In this document: piece after piece, positions 1 to 11,697 of the stretch | Layout: every line of letters begins with the position of its first letter | Position numbering within the stretch: the first letter of the stretch is position 1 | Assembly (NCBI GenBank): GCA_003427395.1 | Contig: BFEA01000072.1 | Location: forward strand, 3,526,137-3,584,450 | Direction of reading: 5' to 3' | Source: Chara braunii | Taxonomy: Eukaryota > Streptophyta > Charophyceae > Charales > Characeae | DNA length: 58,314 nucleotides | Notes under the pieces: model-generated | What the model saw: the letters and a program-made list of their open reading frames with translations, nothing else | Told to the model about the DNA's origin: nothing | Databases searched by the model: none | Position numbers and translations under genes: made by a program

Positions 1-740
1 ATATAGAAGCAGCGTCAAGATCGGGGTATTACACGTGGCCATGATCAGCCTGAGGAAACGACTAATAACGGATTAGGAGAGCTCGGGCATCATCGTAGAT
101 GTACATATGAAACCAAGGAAAATGAGTGGGGAGCGGCAATAATTGGTCCTATCAGGAATTGGGTATGTGTAATACGGCCACGCCACCTGTAGCGCCATGT
201 GTATAATACGCCACACCACGCCACGCCACGAGATAAATACACTACGCCGCATTGCATACTCATAGACTGGCATAGCGGACACGTGTGAACGCCACGTGTC
301 GCGCCACGTATTAGGTCCATATGCGCAACTAAGGAAGGCTATGGGTGTAGCGCCATGTGTAGCGCCATGTGTAGAGCCAGGACACGTGGAGCAAAGGCTA
401 GGTGTAATGCTACATCACGTGGCGCTAAGGCGAGTTAGGTGTAGTTCCACGTGTAGTGCTTCTTGCAACAATCTTTTGTGCCACATGTACGCTATGCCAC
501 TTGTAGCGCCAACCGCTTGCCACGTCGGAATGCCACGTGGAAATGCCACGTGGCATATGGCACATGCTGCTATGATCTTACACATTGCGACATATGAAAC
601 GCCGTATGTAAATCGATTGCGCCAGTTGTTCGCCACGTGGCACTATGTGTAACGTCGTATTTGTGTCAGATCGAGGTCCGCAACGTCGCCTGTCATGAGC
701 TGAATACGAAGGAGATCTTGCTCTTGACGATTCCTCTTGT
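1..740. repeat. Degenerate short-repeat tract rich in CACGTG
   Basis: Positions about 180-660 are built from loosely repeated blocks such as GTGTAGCGCCA and GCCACGTGG. The palindrome CACGTG (the plant G-box core) occurs eight times, starting at 280, 293, 383, 416, 448, 534, 547 and 634, far above the roughly 0.1 expected by chance in this length. Open frames across the tract (e.g. 296-652) look like translated repeat rather than protein. It may be a diverged minisatellite, or part of a promoter or LTR. I see no coding sequence. Confidence 0.6.
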
Positions 741-743
741 AAG

Positions 744-786
744 TTTTTTTTTTTTTTTTTTTTTCACCTCATATGAATGATCACCG

Positions 787-865
<79 letters not shown>
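744..865. repeat. Poly-T and (CT)n microsatellite
   Basis: Poly-T runs at 744-764 and 789-824 are followed by a CT repeat from about 827 to 865. The open frames here encode only Phe or Leu-Ser runs and are not genes. Confidence 0.95.
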
Positions 866-872
<7 letters not shown>

Positions 873-1693
873 CCTCTGTCCCTTTCTCCTTCATTCTATC
901 ACTCTTTCTCTCTTTCAGTGACACTGTGCGTGAAGAGGTGGGGAGTTACGTACTTTGACCGAAATCGAATTAGGCGGGTTCGCATGCGGTGCCGAAGTGT
1001 ACCTTTTCTCTTTCTCTCTCTTTCCCTCTTTCCTTCCCTCCTTGGAAGCAGAAGGAAAAGTTGGCGCAATATAGATGAAACATGCAAAGCATTGCTGACG
1101 TCGAGAACGCCAACAAAGCTACGAAAATACAAGGAAAAGGTATCGGGGATCTAATCTGGTTGTCGTTGGGAATCCTCAGGCCTGATTCGAAGGGAGAGGG
1201 AATCAATTTAAGATTTGATTAGTCGTTTACATCGTCTAGGTAATTATTACCGAGATCGGCCGCAGAAGATGGTGGTGGAAATGAATGGTGATGGAGATGG
1301 ACATAAAAAAATTCACTAGCGACGTCATCATCCTATGTATCCAACGAAGTGATTACCATCATCAACATTGGTTGAGATAAGGATCCGATGCATGAGAAAT
1401 CGTCGTCTTTCATTGATTGGGTATGGGTGCATTGATGCACGAATTGTTTTTTTTTTTTCCTGGATTTTTTGAAGTGTTGTGCGTCGGTCGGTCCTCAGAC
1501 CCCTTACGTTATCCTTATTTGTATTGTCTCTTCTTTCTTTTCGGGATTCGCCAGTAATTCGTCCGTGGCTTATGCGTGCGTATACATATGCATATACAGA
1601 CACATAGACACATACGCCGTATATCCTGACGAAGAAATAAAAAGAGAGAAAAATAAAGAGAAAGAAAAAGAGAGAAAAAAAGAGAAAAGTGGA

Positions 1694-1729
<36 letters not shown>

Positions 1730-2224
1730 CGAAAAGATGGAATCCATCGAGATTTGTGATATACAAAAACGCTTTCATTGCGAAGCAACGTAAATGTTAA
1801 TGCAGAGTGAGTCGTTTTCGCATATTACAAATCGATTTTTCTCTCTCTCCATCTCATATACGTATACTGACATATATGCATATACATATACGCAGAAACG
1901 CATACACATACAAATAAGCAATTATTCAAATGATTAGTAATAAAGATCGAATTAGACTGATTGATATGTAAATTGATTGACATATGCATGCGTGCGATAG
2001 TCGTAAATTATACGATTGTTATTGATTGACTTTTCGTTTGTTTATCATATACATTAATATATATATATATCAAACAAGTCATAAAATTCGACACTTACCA
2101 GTTCTTTCTTCTGCTCTTTCGTAATAGTCGTCGTCGTTCGGATAGCCCGTCAAAATCACGCGTATTCTATAACCAAAACTGGTAAGGTCCCTCTTCTTCA
2201 CCTTTTTTCTGCTCTCCTTCTTTT
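866..2224. other. Intergenic, simple-sequence rich, no gene seen
   Basis: This stretch has pyrimidine-rich and A-rich segments, an (AAC)n repeat at about 1695-1730 and an AT dinucleotide run near 2059-2070. The apparent reading frames are low-complexity translations of these repeats. I found no gene or RNA. Confidence 0.6.
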
Positions 2225-2586
2225 CCTTGTCGTCTTTCTGTTCCTCGTCTTTTTCTTTCCCACTTATTTTTGCGCTATTGTTTTTTTTCTCTTTTTCTCC
2301 CTTCTATTTCGCCACGCGTATCCTTGAAGAAGAATCTCAATACACGTGTTTCTCCTTTCTCCTCCTTCTTTTGTCTTTTCTTCTCCTTGCCTCCTTCCTT
2401 CGGCCCCTTGTCGTCTTTCTGTTCCTCGTCTTTTTATTTCCCACTTATTTTTGCGCTATTGTTTTTTTTTCTTTTTTTCTCCCTTCTATTTCGCCACGCG
2501 TATCCTCGAAGAAGAATCTAAATACACGTGTTTCTTCTTTCTTCTCCTTCTCTTGTCTATTTTTCTTCTCCTTGCCTCCTTCCTTC
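2225..2586. repeat. 181-bp tandem duplication
   Basis: Two head-to-tail copies (about 2225-2405 and 2406-2586) are clearly alignable with small differences. Each starts near CTTGTCGTCTTTCTG, contains CGCCACGCGTATCCT and ends in a pyrimidine-rich stretch. The period is 181 bases, measured from the TTGTCGTC start at 2227 to the next at 2408. The period is not a multiple of three, so the long open frame through it is an accident of its pyrimidine bias. Confidence 0.9.
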
Positions 2587-3559
2587 GCCCAACTTCGTCC
2601 TTTTATCTTCTCCTTTCCTTTCTCCCCTTCACTTCTTCATACACATCCTTTTTCAAAATCGACTGACAATACTCATGCGAGCATATGAAAGCATAGACTT
2701 CTTGCTGATTGTCTGTGTGCATACTACCACACACAATTGCATAAGCTTCCTTCTGCACATCTTTTTTTACTCATCAACTAACCTTTTATAGTATGTCTAC
2801 TCAATGTATTCCTTGTTCAGTAAATAATGAATTATGAGTGAAAAATAATACAAAAAAATACAAGCACAAAAATCAATCTACAAACAAGGCCTACACATCT
2901 ATCTTTTTTTTCATATGCAGATACTTAGTGTATATGCGCGGCCTAGACCCCGTTTAATATTCATATCTCAACCAGGGGGTCAATAAAAAAAAAAAAAAAA
3001 AAATCTTCAAAAAATAATAATACGAAAAATAAATATTTAAGTTATAAATAATGAAGAAGCTCCTGTCATTGTGAGCCGTGAACACTTTTTTTTTGCTTCC
3101 TTCTTCTTTTCTTCTTTTTTTTCCAAAAAAAAAAACCGCAACGACGACATCAAGACACTAACATTCATAAGCTGTCTTCTTGTCGCCAATCATCGACAGG
3201 GGTGTAGACCGTTCGCCTATTTTTCTGAATCAACAACTTTCTTTCTCTCATTACGAATCATCGACAAGAACATATCTCAAAATGAGCCAAAAAAAAAAAA
3301 ACAACGGAAGTCAAGACCCCAGGTCACAAGAGCGGGTCAACTCAATCATCCCGAAGCCGTCGTCTCATTCAGCAAACCGGAAACTAACATCCTCTTCGAT
3401 CTGGATTTCGACCCAAAATTTTTTAAATGAACGAAATAATGAACCCACAAAACAAAAAAAAAAACAAATAATGAACCCACATAACAAAAAAACGATGAAC
3501 CGTTTGCATCGTCGGGCATCGACCCATACTCCGTGCTCTATTTCTACATCAATTGGTCA
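2587..3559. other. Intergenic, A/T-rich, no gene seen
   Basis: The sequence is A/T rich with homopolymer runs (near 2985-3002, 3118-3136 and 3290-3301). The unit AATGAACCCACA..AACAAAAAAA is repeated at about 3437-3490. I see no credible coding sequence or RNA. Confidence 0.55.
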
Positions 3560-4460
3560 TCGAGTCGTGTTGTCGAGCGCATCGGCCCTCGCGTGAACGA
3601 GGGTCCTCCCGGCTATGTCACGCAGGAGTTAGAACAAAACAAAATCAAGAGACAACTTAGGACGATGCATAAGTGATTCCGCGAACCGCCGAGACGGACG
3701 CGGTTGCATTGTCCCTTCATCGCTCTAGCCGGGTGCGCTAGCTATACATCCCACGGTCCCCTACGACAGGATAGGTTTTCGCGGGGCACAACTTACTTTC
3801 CCTGAGGGACTTTCACCACCCTCGGGGCGTATCCCTACCGAGCTACTGACCCACGTGCGAAAGCTCTTACATGCAATTGCAGAGGTAGGTCAGCCGAGGG
3901 CGTTTGCTCGTTTGCTGAAGTATAGGTACGCTTGGTTAACGCCAAGTGGACCCGAACGTTGTCCGTTCCCGAGGGCGCTGATCTCCTCGTTACGAACGAG
4001 CGTCGGTCGACTAGGCCGGCCTCAACCAAACGTGAAACCCATTATATAATCCTAGTCCCTTTATGATCCCTTGCTCATAAAATAAATAAAGTACATTTCG
4101 ACTCGATGAGATGGCCTGCCAAGGTTATCATTTTTTGCCTACATGACCGACGAGGCAGTTGTACTTCCGTCCAAAGACGGAAGATCCGTTACGCACAACT
4201 TTTACAATTAAATACCGCCGGTGCCATGCAAATCAATAAGTGATCTGGCTCCTGGTCGATGTTTGAACTCCCGGTTCGACCATATTGTCTTACCACATAC
4301 ATCTATTCGGAGGGGCGACTGACAATTTTGTCGATTGATTTGTCCTCCTAGGCAATAATTACTCTCTGTGTTCCACGAATGACGAAGTACCCATCCCCAA
4401 CACCAATACTTGGCGTTGAGACGTTTCATTTTCTGATACTTCGCCCTCGCCCTTTTGCTC
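3560..4460. repeat. Dispersed repeat family, copy A
   Basis: The block from about 3570 to 3830 (blocks such as GCGAACCGCCGAGACGGACG and CATCCCACGGTCCCCTAC) recurs at about 33090-33330 in the same orientation and at about 35750-35985 inverted. Similarity to the 33-kb copy continues, weaker, to roughly 4400 (CTACCGAGCTACTGACCCAC, AATAAGTGATCTGG, AATAATTACT). This is probably part of a retroelement LTR or leader: the inverted copy has a TATA box just upstream of the shared block. I see no protein in it. Confidence 0.8.
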
Positions 4461-4608
4461 GACACTTCCTCAGGTGTTCGGTTTTCATTTTGCTCGGCTC
4501 ATTCTTCAGCGATCGATTACTTCTCAATGCATAAGCATGATAGTGCCATCATCGGGGTAATCCAGATACTATCCATCTGGTTGACCTGCCTACGCAAGAT
4601 TGTTGTGG

Positions 4609-4639
<31 letters not shown>

Positions 4640-4884
4640 ATTATTACCCATGTAGAGTCACAAGGACGTGACCTTACTATAAGGACAACTCACCGTGGTA
4701 GCTGATTCGAGAGGGTGCACTTAGCCGGGATAAAACTGTCGGCCCTCACGGGCCTCAGCCTCTATCCGGCCGAGCCGCGTAAGCTCCTCGCCGTCAAACG
4801 TCAAGGTGGAGACGCGTCCACTTCGCGAGAGTCGAACCTTCCACGTATAAGGATTGCTTCTCTGAGGCTTTTAGGGCACAACCA
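4461..4884. other. Spacer upstream of LINE ORF1
   Basis: A poly-T tract lies at 4609-4636. The sequence from about 4660 to 4884 leads into the ORF1 ATG and may be LINE 5' untranslated sequence, but I have no second copy here to prove the boundary. Confidence 0.4.
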
Positions 4885-5732
4885 ATGGAGGTAGACATGC
4901 AGTTCCCCCCGCCCCCAGAGGAAATCATGATTGATGTCAATCAATATCCGGACGCCCCACCATGCGAAATGGGAATGGAACAAAAGATTCAAGTAATTAC
5001 AGAATGGATACTCCAACACTTGAAGTCTCAACATCCTCAAGGGGGAGAGGAATATTGGGCCACGGCATATGTAGAACTCGTCACTCTGTTGAATAACAGT
5101 TCGGCAGTACGGACCGTGTTGTCAACAGGCCCTCCACCCCATTTGACATGGGCAGAAAACTTCAGACGAATCCTGTGCATTGTTAGTGACCGCTTCCACT
5201 CCTCCCCCCCCACCACGCAACCAGGAGCACAAAGAACCAACCAGGGAAGGCTGGCATCACAGAGGTGTGACAATTCGTCGAGCAAGGCCTGTGTGAGCTT
5301 CCCCTCACCAAGAAGGAAGGGGTCTTGGTAATCCCACTGACGAAGGAAGAAGGAATATGGGAGACGGGGCTTTCCCCGGCGGGAGATAAGGGGGAGGTTA
5401 CACTGCAGGGATGGGAATACCCGGCGCACGTGGTGGAAGGGAGGGGGAGAGATGCCACATTCACCAGGCAGATGAGCGAGCACATCCCTCAATTTTTTGA
5501 GCCAGGTGCAAGGGGGGGCATGAGAATGGCGGGGTGCAAGTAGCAGATGGCAAATGATCTGTTCCTTTTATTGAAAACCAAGAAAACAGTGAATCTGCAA
5601 TGGCTCAGCGACAAGGCCTTGCTAGAACTGCAAGACCATAAGGTTAGAGCCAGCAGCTTCTGGCCTGCCGAAGATGTGTGTAAGTTCATATGTACTATTC
5701 TCCAGAAGAAGACCCTCGCCCTGGACGGATGA
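4885..5732 (+). pseudogene. LINE ORF1-like remnant
   Basis: A reading frame from a true ATG at 4885 (MEVDMQF..) runs 148 codons, then appears to shift frame and continue at about 5325-5540 and 5547-5732 (..CKFICTILQKKTLALDG). No RNA-binding or zinc-knuckle motif is visible. Assignment to LINE ORF1 rests on its position directly before the endonuclease start on the same strand. In this class ORF1 proteins normally bind the element's RNA. It is interrupted, so certainly non-functional as written. It could instead be an unrelated host fragment captured upstream of the LINE. Confidence 0.45.
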
Positions 5733-5868
5733 GACATAAGGAAATGGCACCCACTGTAGCCCCTCATCAAACACAACACTCATATTAGCTGTTACGGCAT
5801 GGAGGACATACAGACCTTATAGTACTGTAGGAACCTGGCCTGGCAAAAATGTGTAAAATCAGCGGATA

Positions 5869-6060
5869 TAGACATGCACTCACTCAACGTGAATGGCCTG
5901 GCCACCTACAACCCAAAAAAGCAGCAGGCCATCTGGGATCAACTTAGTGGAGTAGGGCGCCGACGATGGCCTGATGTAATCTACATGTAGGAAACCCATC
6001 TGCAGAACCGACCCGAACATATCAGGGACAGACGGATGACCTGGTCACACCAGGCCGTGT
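5869..6060 (+). pseudogene. LINE ORF2 endonuclease domain, N-terminal part
   Basis: The translation starting MHSLNVNGLA matches the typical first strand of AP-endonuclease domains in LINE ORF2 (N-x-N-G-L), followed about 40 codons later by ETHL, the usual metal-binding glutamate motif. An in-frame TAG stands just before ETHL. The segment stops at 6060 where the gypsy LTR begins, and the same domain resumes at 17780. The family enzyme nicks target DNA to prime reverse transcription. Confidence 0.75.
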
Positions 6061-8040
6061 TGTGACACCCAAAACCTCACGCCCAGCGCGACTTCCTGAT
6101 CAGAGTAGGATGTGGGCCTTGAAGTGCGAAAAGGGGTGTGCCAAGGATTTTTGGGAAAGTGGGGATGGAGTCCCAGGTCAGAACTGAGATCTCCTGTGGC
6201 AGAGTTTTTCGGGTGCACGAGTGCAATTTGGCGGAGAGGGTTTCATCTATCCCAGGGGTGAAGTAGTCCGGGTCGTACAACAACGACTATGAGCTCTCTG
6301 AGCGTGTCATTATGTCATCGCAGAGCTACGGGATGTCTAAGGGCGGGTCTGTGCCGAGTGCGATCACCACGTGCGAGCACATGCGGGTTGCGCGAATCGA
6401 GTTGCGCTTACACGTGTTCGCACGGGATGACTGCTCCATCGCAGACCGCGGTTGACCGTATCCAATCAGACAGTACTTCTGCAATCAACGATTCTTTTGG
6501 ATTTGACAAATCGACGCCCGGGGGCACGTGTAAATGCGCAGTTCAGGTCGCGTTTATACGTGCCCTCGCGCGACGTTCACGGGGCCAAACATTCGATGGC
6601 CTAATCACTCCGTACTTTCCGAGCATGCAAGATGGAACTACCACTACAGTTCAATCAAAAGATAAACAAAAATGGAAACAACATTGACGACTATGCCAAA
6701 TTTCTACCCTTCATACGAGTACATCAACACGAGAAACAAAAAGCAAGGATCGGGCACCAAGATCCGCAAACAGACATAACATATATTCATTCATTCATTT
6801 AACAACACACACAGTATATCCGAGATGGAAAATCGCAAGGACAAGTGTGAGCCAAACCCAAGTCCGGATTCTGAAAAACAAGAAAACGGGCAAATCACCC
6901 GAAGCTGAAATCAAAATTTATATACATGAGACAGGAGGAAGAAAAGATAAAAGAAACAGCAAATCTGCGTCCATCAACCTCAACTCCCTCTTCCTCTCTC
7001 TCCTTTTCCGATGCGGACAGTCCGTCGTCTCGCACCAACCCACGAAGCCGTCACCCCGCTTAGTCCTCCAGCACCCGTCAGGTTCGCCCGCGCGCACAGT
7101 CCGTCGTGGCCCGCGTCAACCCCTCGCGTTTGGCACCAGCTCGTCGAGTCGCCCGACTCCTACTCTACTCACCTCTTACTTTGCTCGTGTGTCGACCCTC
7201 TCTGATCGGCAACCTCGAGCTTCCAACAGCTGGTTAAGAGAGGTAACTAATCGCGCAGCCGGAATTTATAGCGTGCATGCATGCGCGAAGAACACGGAAT
7301 TACAAGGACTCAGAAGGAATATTAGAGAAGGAACGCCTACGTTCTGCATGGCCCAATCGCGGCGTGGGGGACGTAGCCGCTCTCTACGCATCGATCCGAT
7401 CATGCATCCCGTGGGGCTGCCCACTGCTCAGACACAACAAGAGAAGACGAGAGCGGGAAAGACGAAGCACAAGAAGAAAAGATACAGTTACAATGGCGCC
7501 CGCCCAAAATTACAGTTACACGCACGATTAAGGGCGCCGACTAATCAGAATTCCGTTGCAGCCGCATAAGAAAGCGTGTAAGCAAAAGGCACCACGCGGC
7601 AAAAGAAAGTCCTAATTACAAAATTCCTAAATTCCTATCAAATGCAAAAAAAAGCAAAAAGCACAAACTCCGAAAAGAAAGTCCGAAATTCCGAGAGCCA
7701 TCGGGGCTCGATAAAATTCAAAAAGAATGAAGCAAATTCCCACACGATGTCCGGGCCCAAATTCCAAAACCGAAACAAAAGAAACGACGTCAACAGTTAT
7801 TAATTGGGCGCACGGAGGCGCGTCGCAAACGCAGCCAATCAATCAATCGTTCGTCCCGGGACTCACCCGGCCCTGAACCCAACCATCCGAAAAGAGGCGA
7901 CGAAAAAGATGAAGAAACGAGGGAACCGATGCAATTTCCTTCCAATCCCGATCTCCCATAATTGGCCCAACCTTCCCAACTTAGGACCCCTCATTGCACT
8001 CGCGCAGAAAATCGCGCGCTGCAGAACTTGGTTCGTCACA
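6061..8040 (-). repeat. 3' LTR of the gypsy element (1980 bp)
   Basis: It aligns with 15333-17779 over its whole length, e.g. GCGCGACTTCCTGATC near 6088 and 15349, and CAGAACTTGGTTCGTCACA at both outer ends. It begins at 6061 with TGTGACACCC directly after LINE coding sequence and ends at 8040. It lacks the 466-bp segment found in the other LTR (junction after 6240). The next bases, TATGTGAC, form a perfect 14-bp palindrome with the LTR end (8035-8048). No clear polypurine tract is visible next to it. Confidence 0.9.
7262..7269 (-). promoter_or_regulatory. Possible LTR TATA box
   Basis: On the minus strand this reads CTATAAATTCC, about 770 bases inside the LTR from its element-oriented start at 8040. 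That fits a U3 promoter. The matching site in the other LTR is changed (TATCAATTCC), so the 5' LTR may have lost it. This is a motif match only. Confidence 0.3.
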
Positions 8041-8220
8041 TATGTGACGCCCAGGGGGTTCCAATATTGGCAAGCTCCTGCTTGCTTGTTGACACGTGTC
8101 GATCTCTCTAATCGATCGACACGCGGAGCTCTTCTCTCTATGCCACTTACCGTTCGAATGAGTGTGGACGTCGTCCATCGTGGCAACACAGCTCTACTAC
8201 TAATTCCTCAGGGAGGGCCA

Positions 8221-10300
8221 TTAACAATCCATGGAGGGGGTTACACGCGTCATTGCAGCGGCACGCACACCAGTAGACCGATCACCAGTGTCCAGTGCGG
8301 AGAGGGAAGGGAAGACGATACATGGGAGCATGGCGAGGGGGGGGGTTAATCGGGAGAGGGGGTAGGAAACTATCCAACCTGGCCACTGTTTCCGGAAGTT
8401 CTTGGTATCGAACGATCCAGTGGAAACGGGGGAAACGATTACCAGTATGGGGGAGAGAAGCGAGGTAGTCCATGTACAGGGTGGCGAAGGTGCGGAAGAG
8501 GGCTGCGTGGAAATGATCGTGGTTCTGCACGCGGGGATAGTCCCCGTGATCATGCAATAAACTTCGATCATATTGTGGCCTCGCCACACAACACTCAGAA
8601 GAAGGATGTGGAGGTAGAAGTCAGGGAGGGCACATCGGGTGGAGGGGTGGGGATGGATTGTGACGATGAGACGGGTGGCATAAAAGAAGTGGAAAGTTTC
8701 AAAGGGAAAGGGGTTGTGGGGGAAAACAACGCGGGTAGTAGCCTGGCGGAGGGTGAGATGGTCAAGGGGACGGCGGGAGAACGACCGGGGACGAAGCCCG
8801 ATGCCCCTCATCAGTACGGGCTCGAACTGGTGGACGGTCGGTGGTGGAGGGGGAGGGGGATCGGCTTCGTCGCCGTCTTGCCGGTGCGGCCGAAGTCTCG
8901 GCAACTGGGTCCCCGTCCTCGGGCTTAGGTGGCTCCGGATCTCGGGCCGGATCGTCGGTGCGCAGCTGGCCGGCTGCACTGGCGTATTCCAACTGTCGCT
9001 TCCCAGCCGTGATCTCTTCCCTCTTTTGCGCCTGGCCCTGCGCCCGAGCCTCGTCATGCACCTCCTCCTCGAATCCTTCCCACTCCGACGCTTCCAGCTC
9101 CTCTTCTTCTTCTTCTTCATCGCCTTGTTCTTCTTCCTTCTCCTCCTCACTTTGCTCTCCTTCGCTGTGCTCACTGTAACTCCCCTCTTCGGGAGTTTCT
9201 TCCTCGTCAGCCTCCTCTTCTTCTTCTTCTTCTTCTTCTGCTTCTTCTTTTTTCGCTATCGCCTCGTCCTCGGTGGCCGTTCGATCTCGGAAGTAAACGG
9301 GGTCGATGATATCTCGTGGGCTCAGATAATCCCGCTGCGATGGTGGGTTACGGCTGTTTCCCGGCTCCTCCAGGCACGCGGACCACTGAAGATATGGCGC
9401 CAAGGTTCGCGTGAGAACGTGCGGGACCGGGTTCTCGTCACTTTGCGAGACGATCTCCAGGGGAAGATCATCTGCTAGCTGCGCGAGTGGGACCGTGAGC
9501 TCTAGTGTGATTGGCTGGCGATGGTTGGGCCGCACCGATCCAAACAGAAATCCAAGAAGATCGCCCTCTACGTTTGTTCTCCAGGCCTGGATAATCAGCC
9601 ACTCAAGGTACTCGCTCCACTCGCGATGGTCTTCGTCCCTTGCCCACGTGATTCGTACTCCGACCAGACACACCGACAGTTCAACGAAGTGCTCGCGCCA
9701 AAGTCTTCACTGCCCCGGATCGAGAAGAGGGACTGCGAGCGGCTTTAGGAGAAAGGAGAGGCGAGGGTGGAGACTGGATTGCCAGAAGGTAGGAAAAAGG
9801 GATGCGAGGGCGAAAGTGGAGAGTTGGGAGTGGTTCATCGGGGAGGTTGGAAGGGGATAAGCTCCGGCAGCACCACCACTGGCTCGTGCTGGAATGCCCG
9901 GATCCCTCCGAGCTCGACGCCGTCCGTGAGGAAAAGATTCTCCCCGGGGCACGTGAGGGAGCGGTTCCACTCCCCGGCCAGTTGCTGCGCCCACTTCCTC
10001 AGTTGCGTCCGGATGGCTGTATGTCGGAGCGCATTGACTGTGCTGATGTCACCGCTGAAACCGACGACTGTAGACACGTGGCTGATTCCTGGAGTTGATC
10101 GCCGATGAACTGCTACCGCTTCTGCCAGTATCACCGCCTGCGAATCGCAACTCCGCCACTGCATACACCCCCGAAGTCTTGAAGAACTGCGCTAACCGTA
10201 GAAGATCCTGATTGAGCCGTGGATGACACACCTGCCGAATCGCCGAGATGTAACCCCGTGGCGTTAAGAGATGGTTGTTGAGGGCTCACTCCGTGAAAAA
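8221..10300 (-). pseudogene. Extra ORF downstream of gypsy integrase, broken
   Basis: Between integrase and the 3' LTR the minus strand holds about 2 kb of protein-like sequence in shifting frames: about 10049-10280 (..FKTSGVYAVAELRF), 9835-10110 (..LRKWAQQLAGEWNRSL..), a 304-codon frame at 8762-9673 and a tail at 8282-8587. The 8762-9673 part has an ordered N-terminal half (WSEYLEWLIIQAWRTNVEGD), a long Glu-rich tract (codons about 150-200) and an Arg/Ser/Pro-rich end. It occupies the position of an env or accessory ORF, but I see no signal peptide or membrane anchor and recognise no family. At least two frameshifts break it. Confidence 0.55.
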
Positions 10301-10302
10301 GC

Positions 10303-11697
10303 TCATGGCGATGGTGGCGGGGACGGGGTATCTGAGAAAGAACGGGATGAAGAGGGACAAACAGGCGATAAGCAGTCGTCGTCCTCTTCCTCGGCAGAGA
10401 AGGAGTCATATGAAGGCGAAGATGGGGAAGAAGGAAGGGGACGCATATAGGACACGTGGCGGATGATCGGTCGAGCCGATCGACTGCCGGAGACCTCAGG
10501 CGCAAGCCATACGGTGTTCACGCCGTTCGGTCCAAGCTCAATCACGCGGAATCGCCCGAAGAATCGTGGCGCTAGCTTACCCTGACGAGCGTATTTCCTT
10601 ACCTGCACGATGTCCCCCAATTTGTACTGGGGCCGTGGTCCTGCGTTCCCGTTCCGGGCCTCGTAGCTTCGGATATGTCGGTCGTGGGCCAACTCGGTCA
10701 TTTTTTGGCGTTTTCGGGTCAGCCTGGGAAGAGACCGTTCCATTAGTTCTAAGTGTCGCTTGGCCTTGTCCCGAACCGTGGCCCTTGTGGGTCGTCGCTT
10801 CGTCGTTGATTCATCAGGGAGGCTTGGTATCGAAACGCAAGCAATGTTGTTGGTCCTTAATTGGAAGGGGCTCAGGCCCGTTGATTCGTGAGGCGTTCCG
10901 CGATGGATCGCCAGGATGTGGTCGACAATATCGGGCCAAGGCCTCGGATCCCGTGCTGCGATGTTTCGTCGCAGTGCTGTCTTTATCACCCTATTCACGT
11001 TTTCTACCAGGCCATTTGATTGCAACATGTGGGGTGCGGTATTCCGCACAACGACACTGTGTATGACCAGGTTCCTTAGCACTTCTCCTCTGAATTCCAC
11101 CCCGTTATCGGTCAGGATTTCTTCCGTATCCTGGTGCATCCCGAGAAAACGGTTAACATACCGCGTGATTTCGGCGGCTTGTCGCGTGAGACACGGATAG
11201 GTCTCGATCCATTTCGAAAAATGGTCGACAAATACCAACAGGACTGAATATTCACAACTATTAGGACCTGGGGGTACCACGATATCAGTTGTATCCATAC
11301 TCACCCTTTGAAACGGCCGCTCGACTACCGTTGGTACTATCGATCTTGGCGGCTGGATTGGCGCCTTGTCAGCAGCGCAGACTTGACAGTTTGCGACGAT
11401 GAATTTCACATCGTCCCGAATATTGGACCAGTACCATTCATTTTTGTCGATTGTCGACTTCATAATCCGTACGGCAAAATGGGCTGTCATTTCTTCATGT
11501 GTTGTCTTCACCCAGTCATACCTCATGAACGGGTGTGGTACAACCATCCAAATCCCACTGTCGTTCATTTTCCGTTTCTCTAACCTACCCTCGACCCATT
11601 GATAATCCCGAGCCCTTTCATTAGCCCTCCTTCGATCTTCCTTGGTGAAATCTTGGAGGGGGTTACCCACTAAGGTAGCAATCAGAGCAATATCGGT
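10303..11697 (-). pseudogene. gypsy integrase domain
   Basis: An open frame of about 455 codons. An N-terminal zinc-binding region (HEEMTAH..CQVC) is followed by the DDE core: Asp in SMDTTD, Asp in LTDNGVEF and Glu in SNGLVENVNR. A C-terminal region (YKLGDIVQVRKYARQGKLAPRFFGRFRV) matches the GPY/F-type end of Ty3 integrases. Then comes a Ser/Pro/Asp-rich tail. Integrase inserts the cDNA copy into the genome. All core residues are present, but the frame is separated from the upstream polyprotein by a TGA at 11698-11700 in the same frame, so it would not be made from this copy. Confidence 0.9.

Noticed and set aside
1469-1790. Gln-rich and Lys/Glu-rich open frames
   Set aside because: They translate the (AAC)n repeat and purine-rich flanks, with no independent coding signal.
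2227-2688. 154-codon hydrophobic frame
   Set aside because: It runs through a pyrimidine-rich tandem duplication whose 181-base period would shift frame. Phe/Leu/Ser content is explained by composition.
6847-7569. 240-codon plus-strand frame in the left LTR
   Set aside because: Antisense to the element, not preserved in the other LTR, and rich in Arg/Ser/Pro from base composition.
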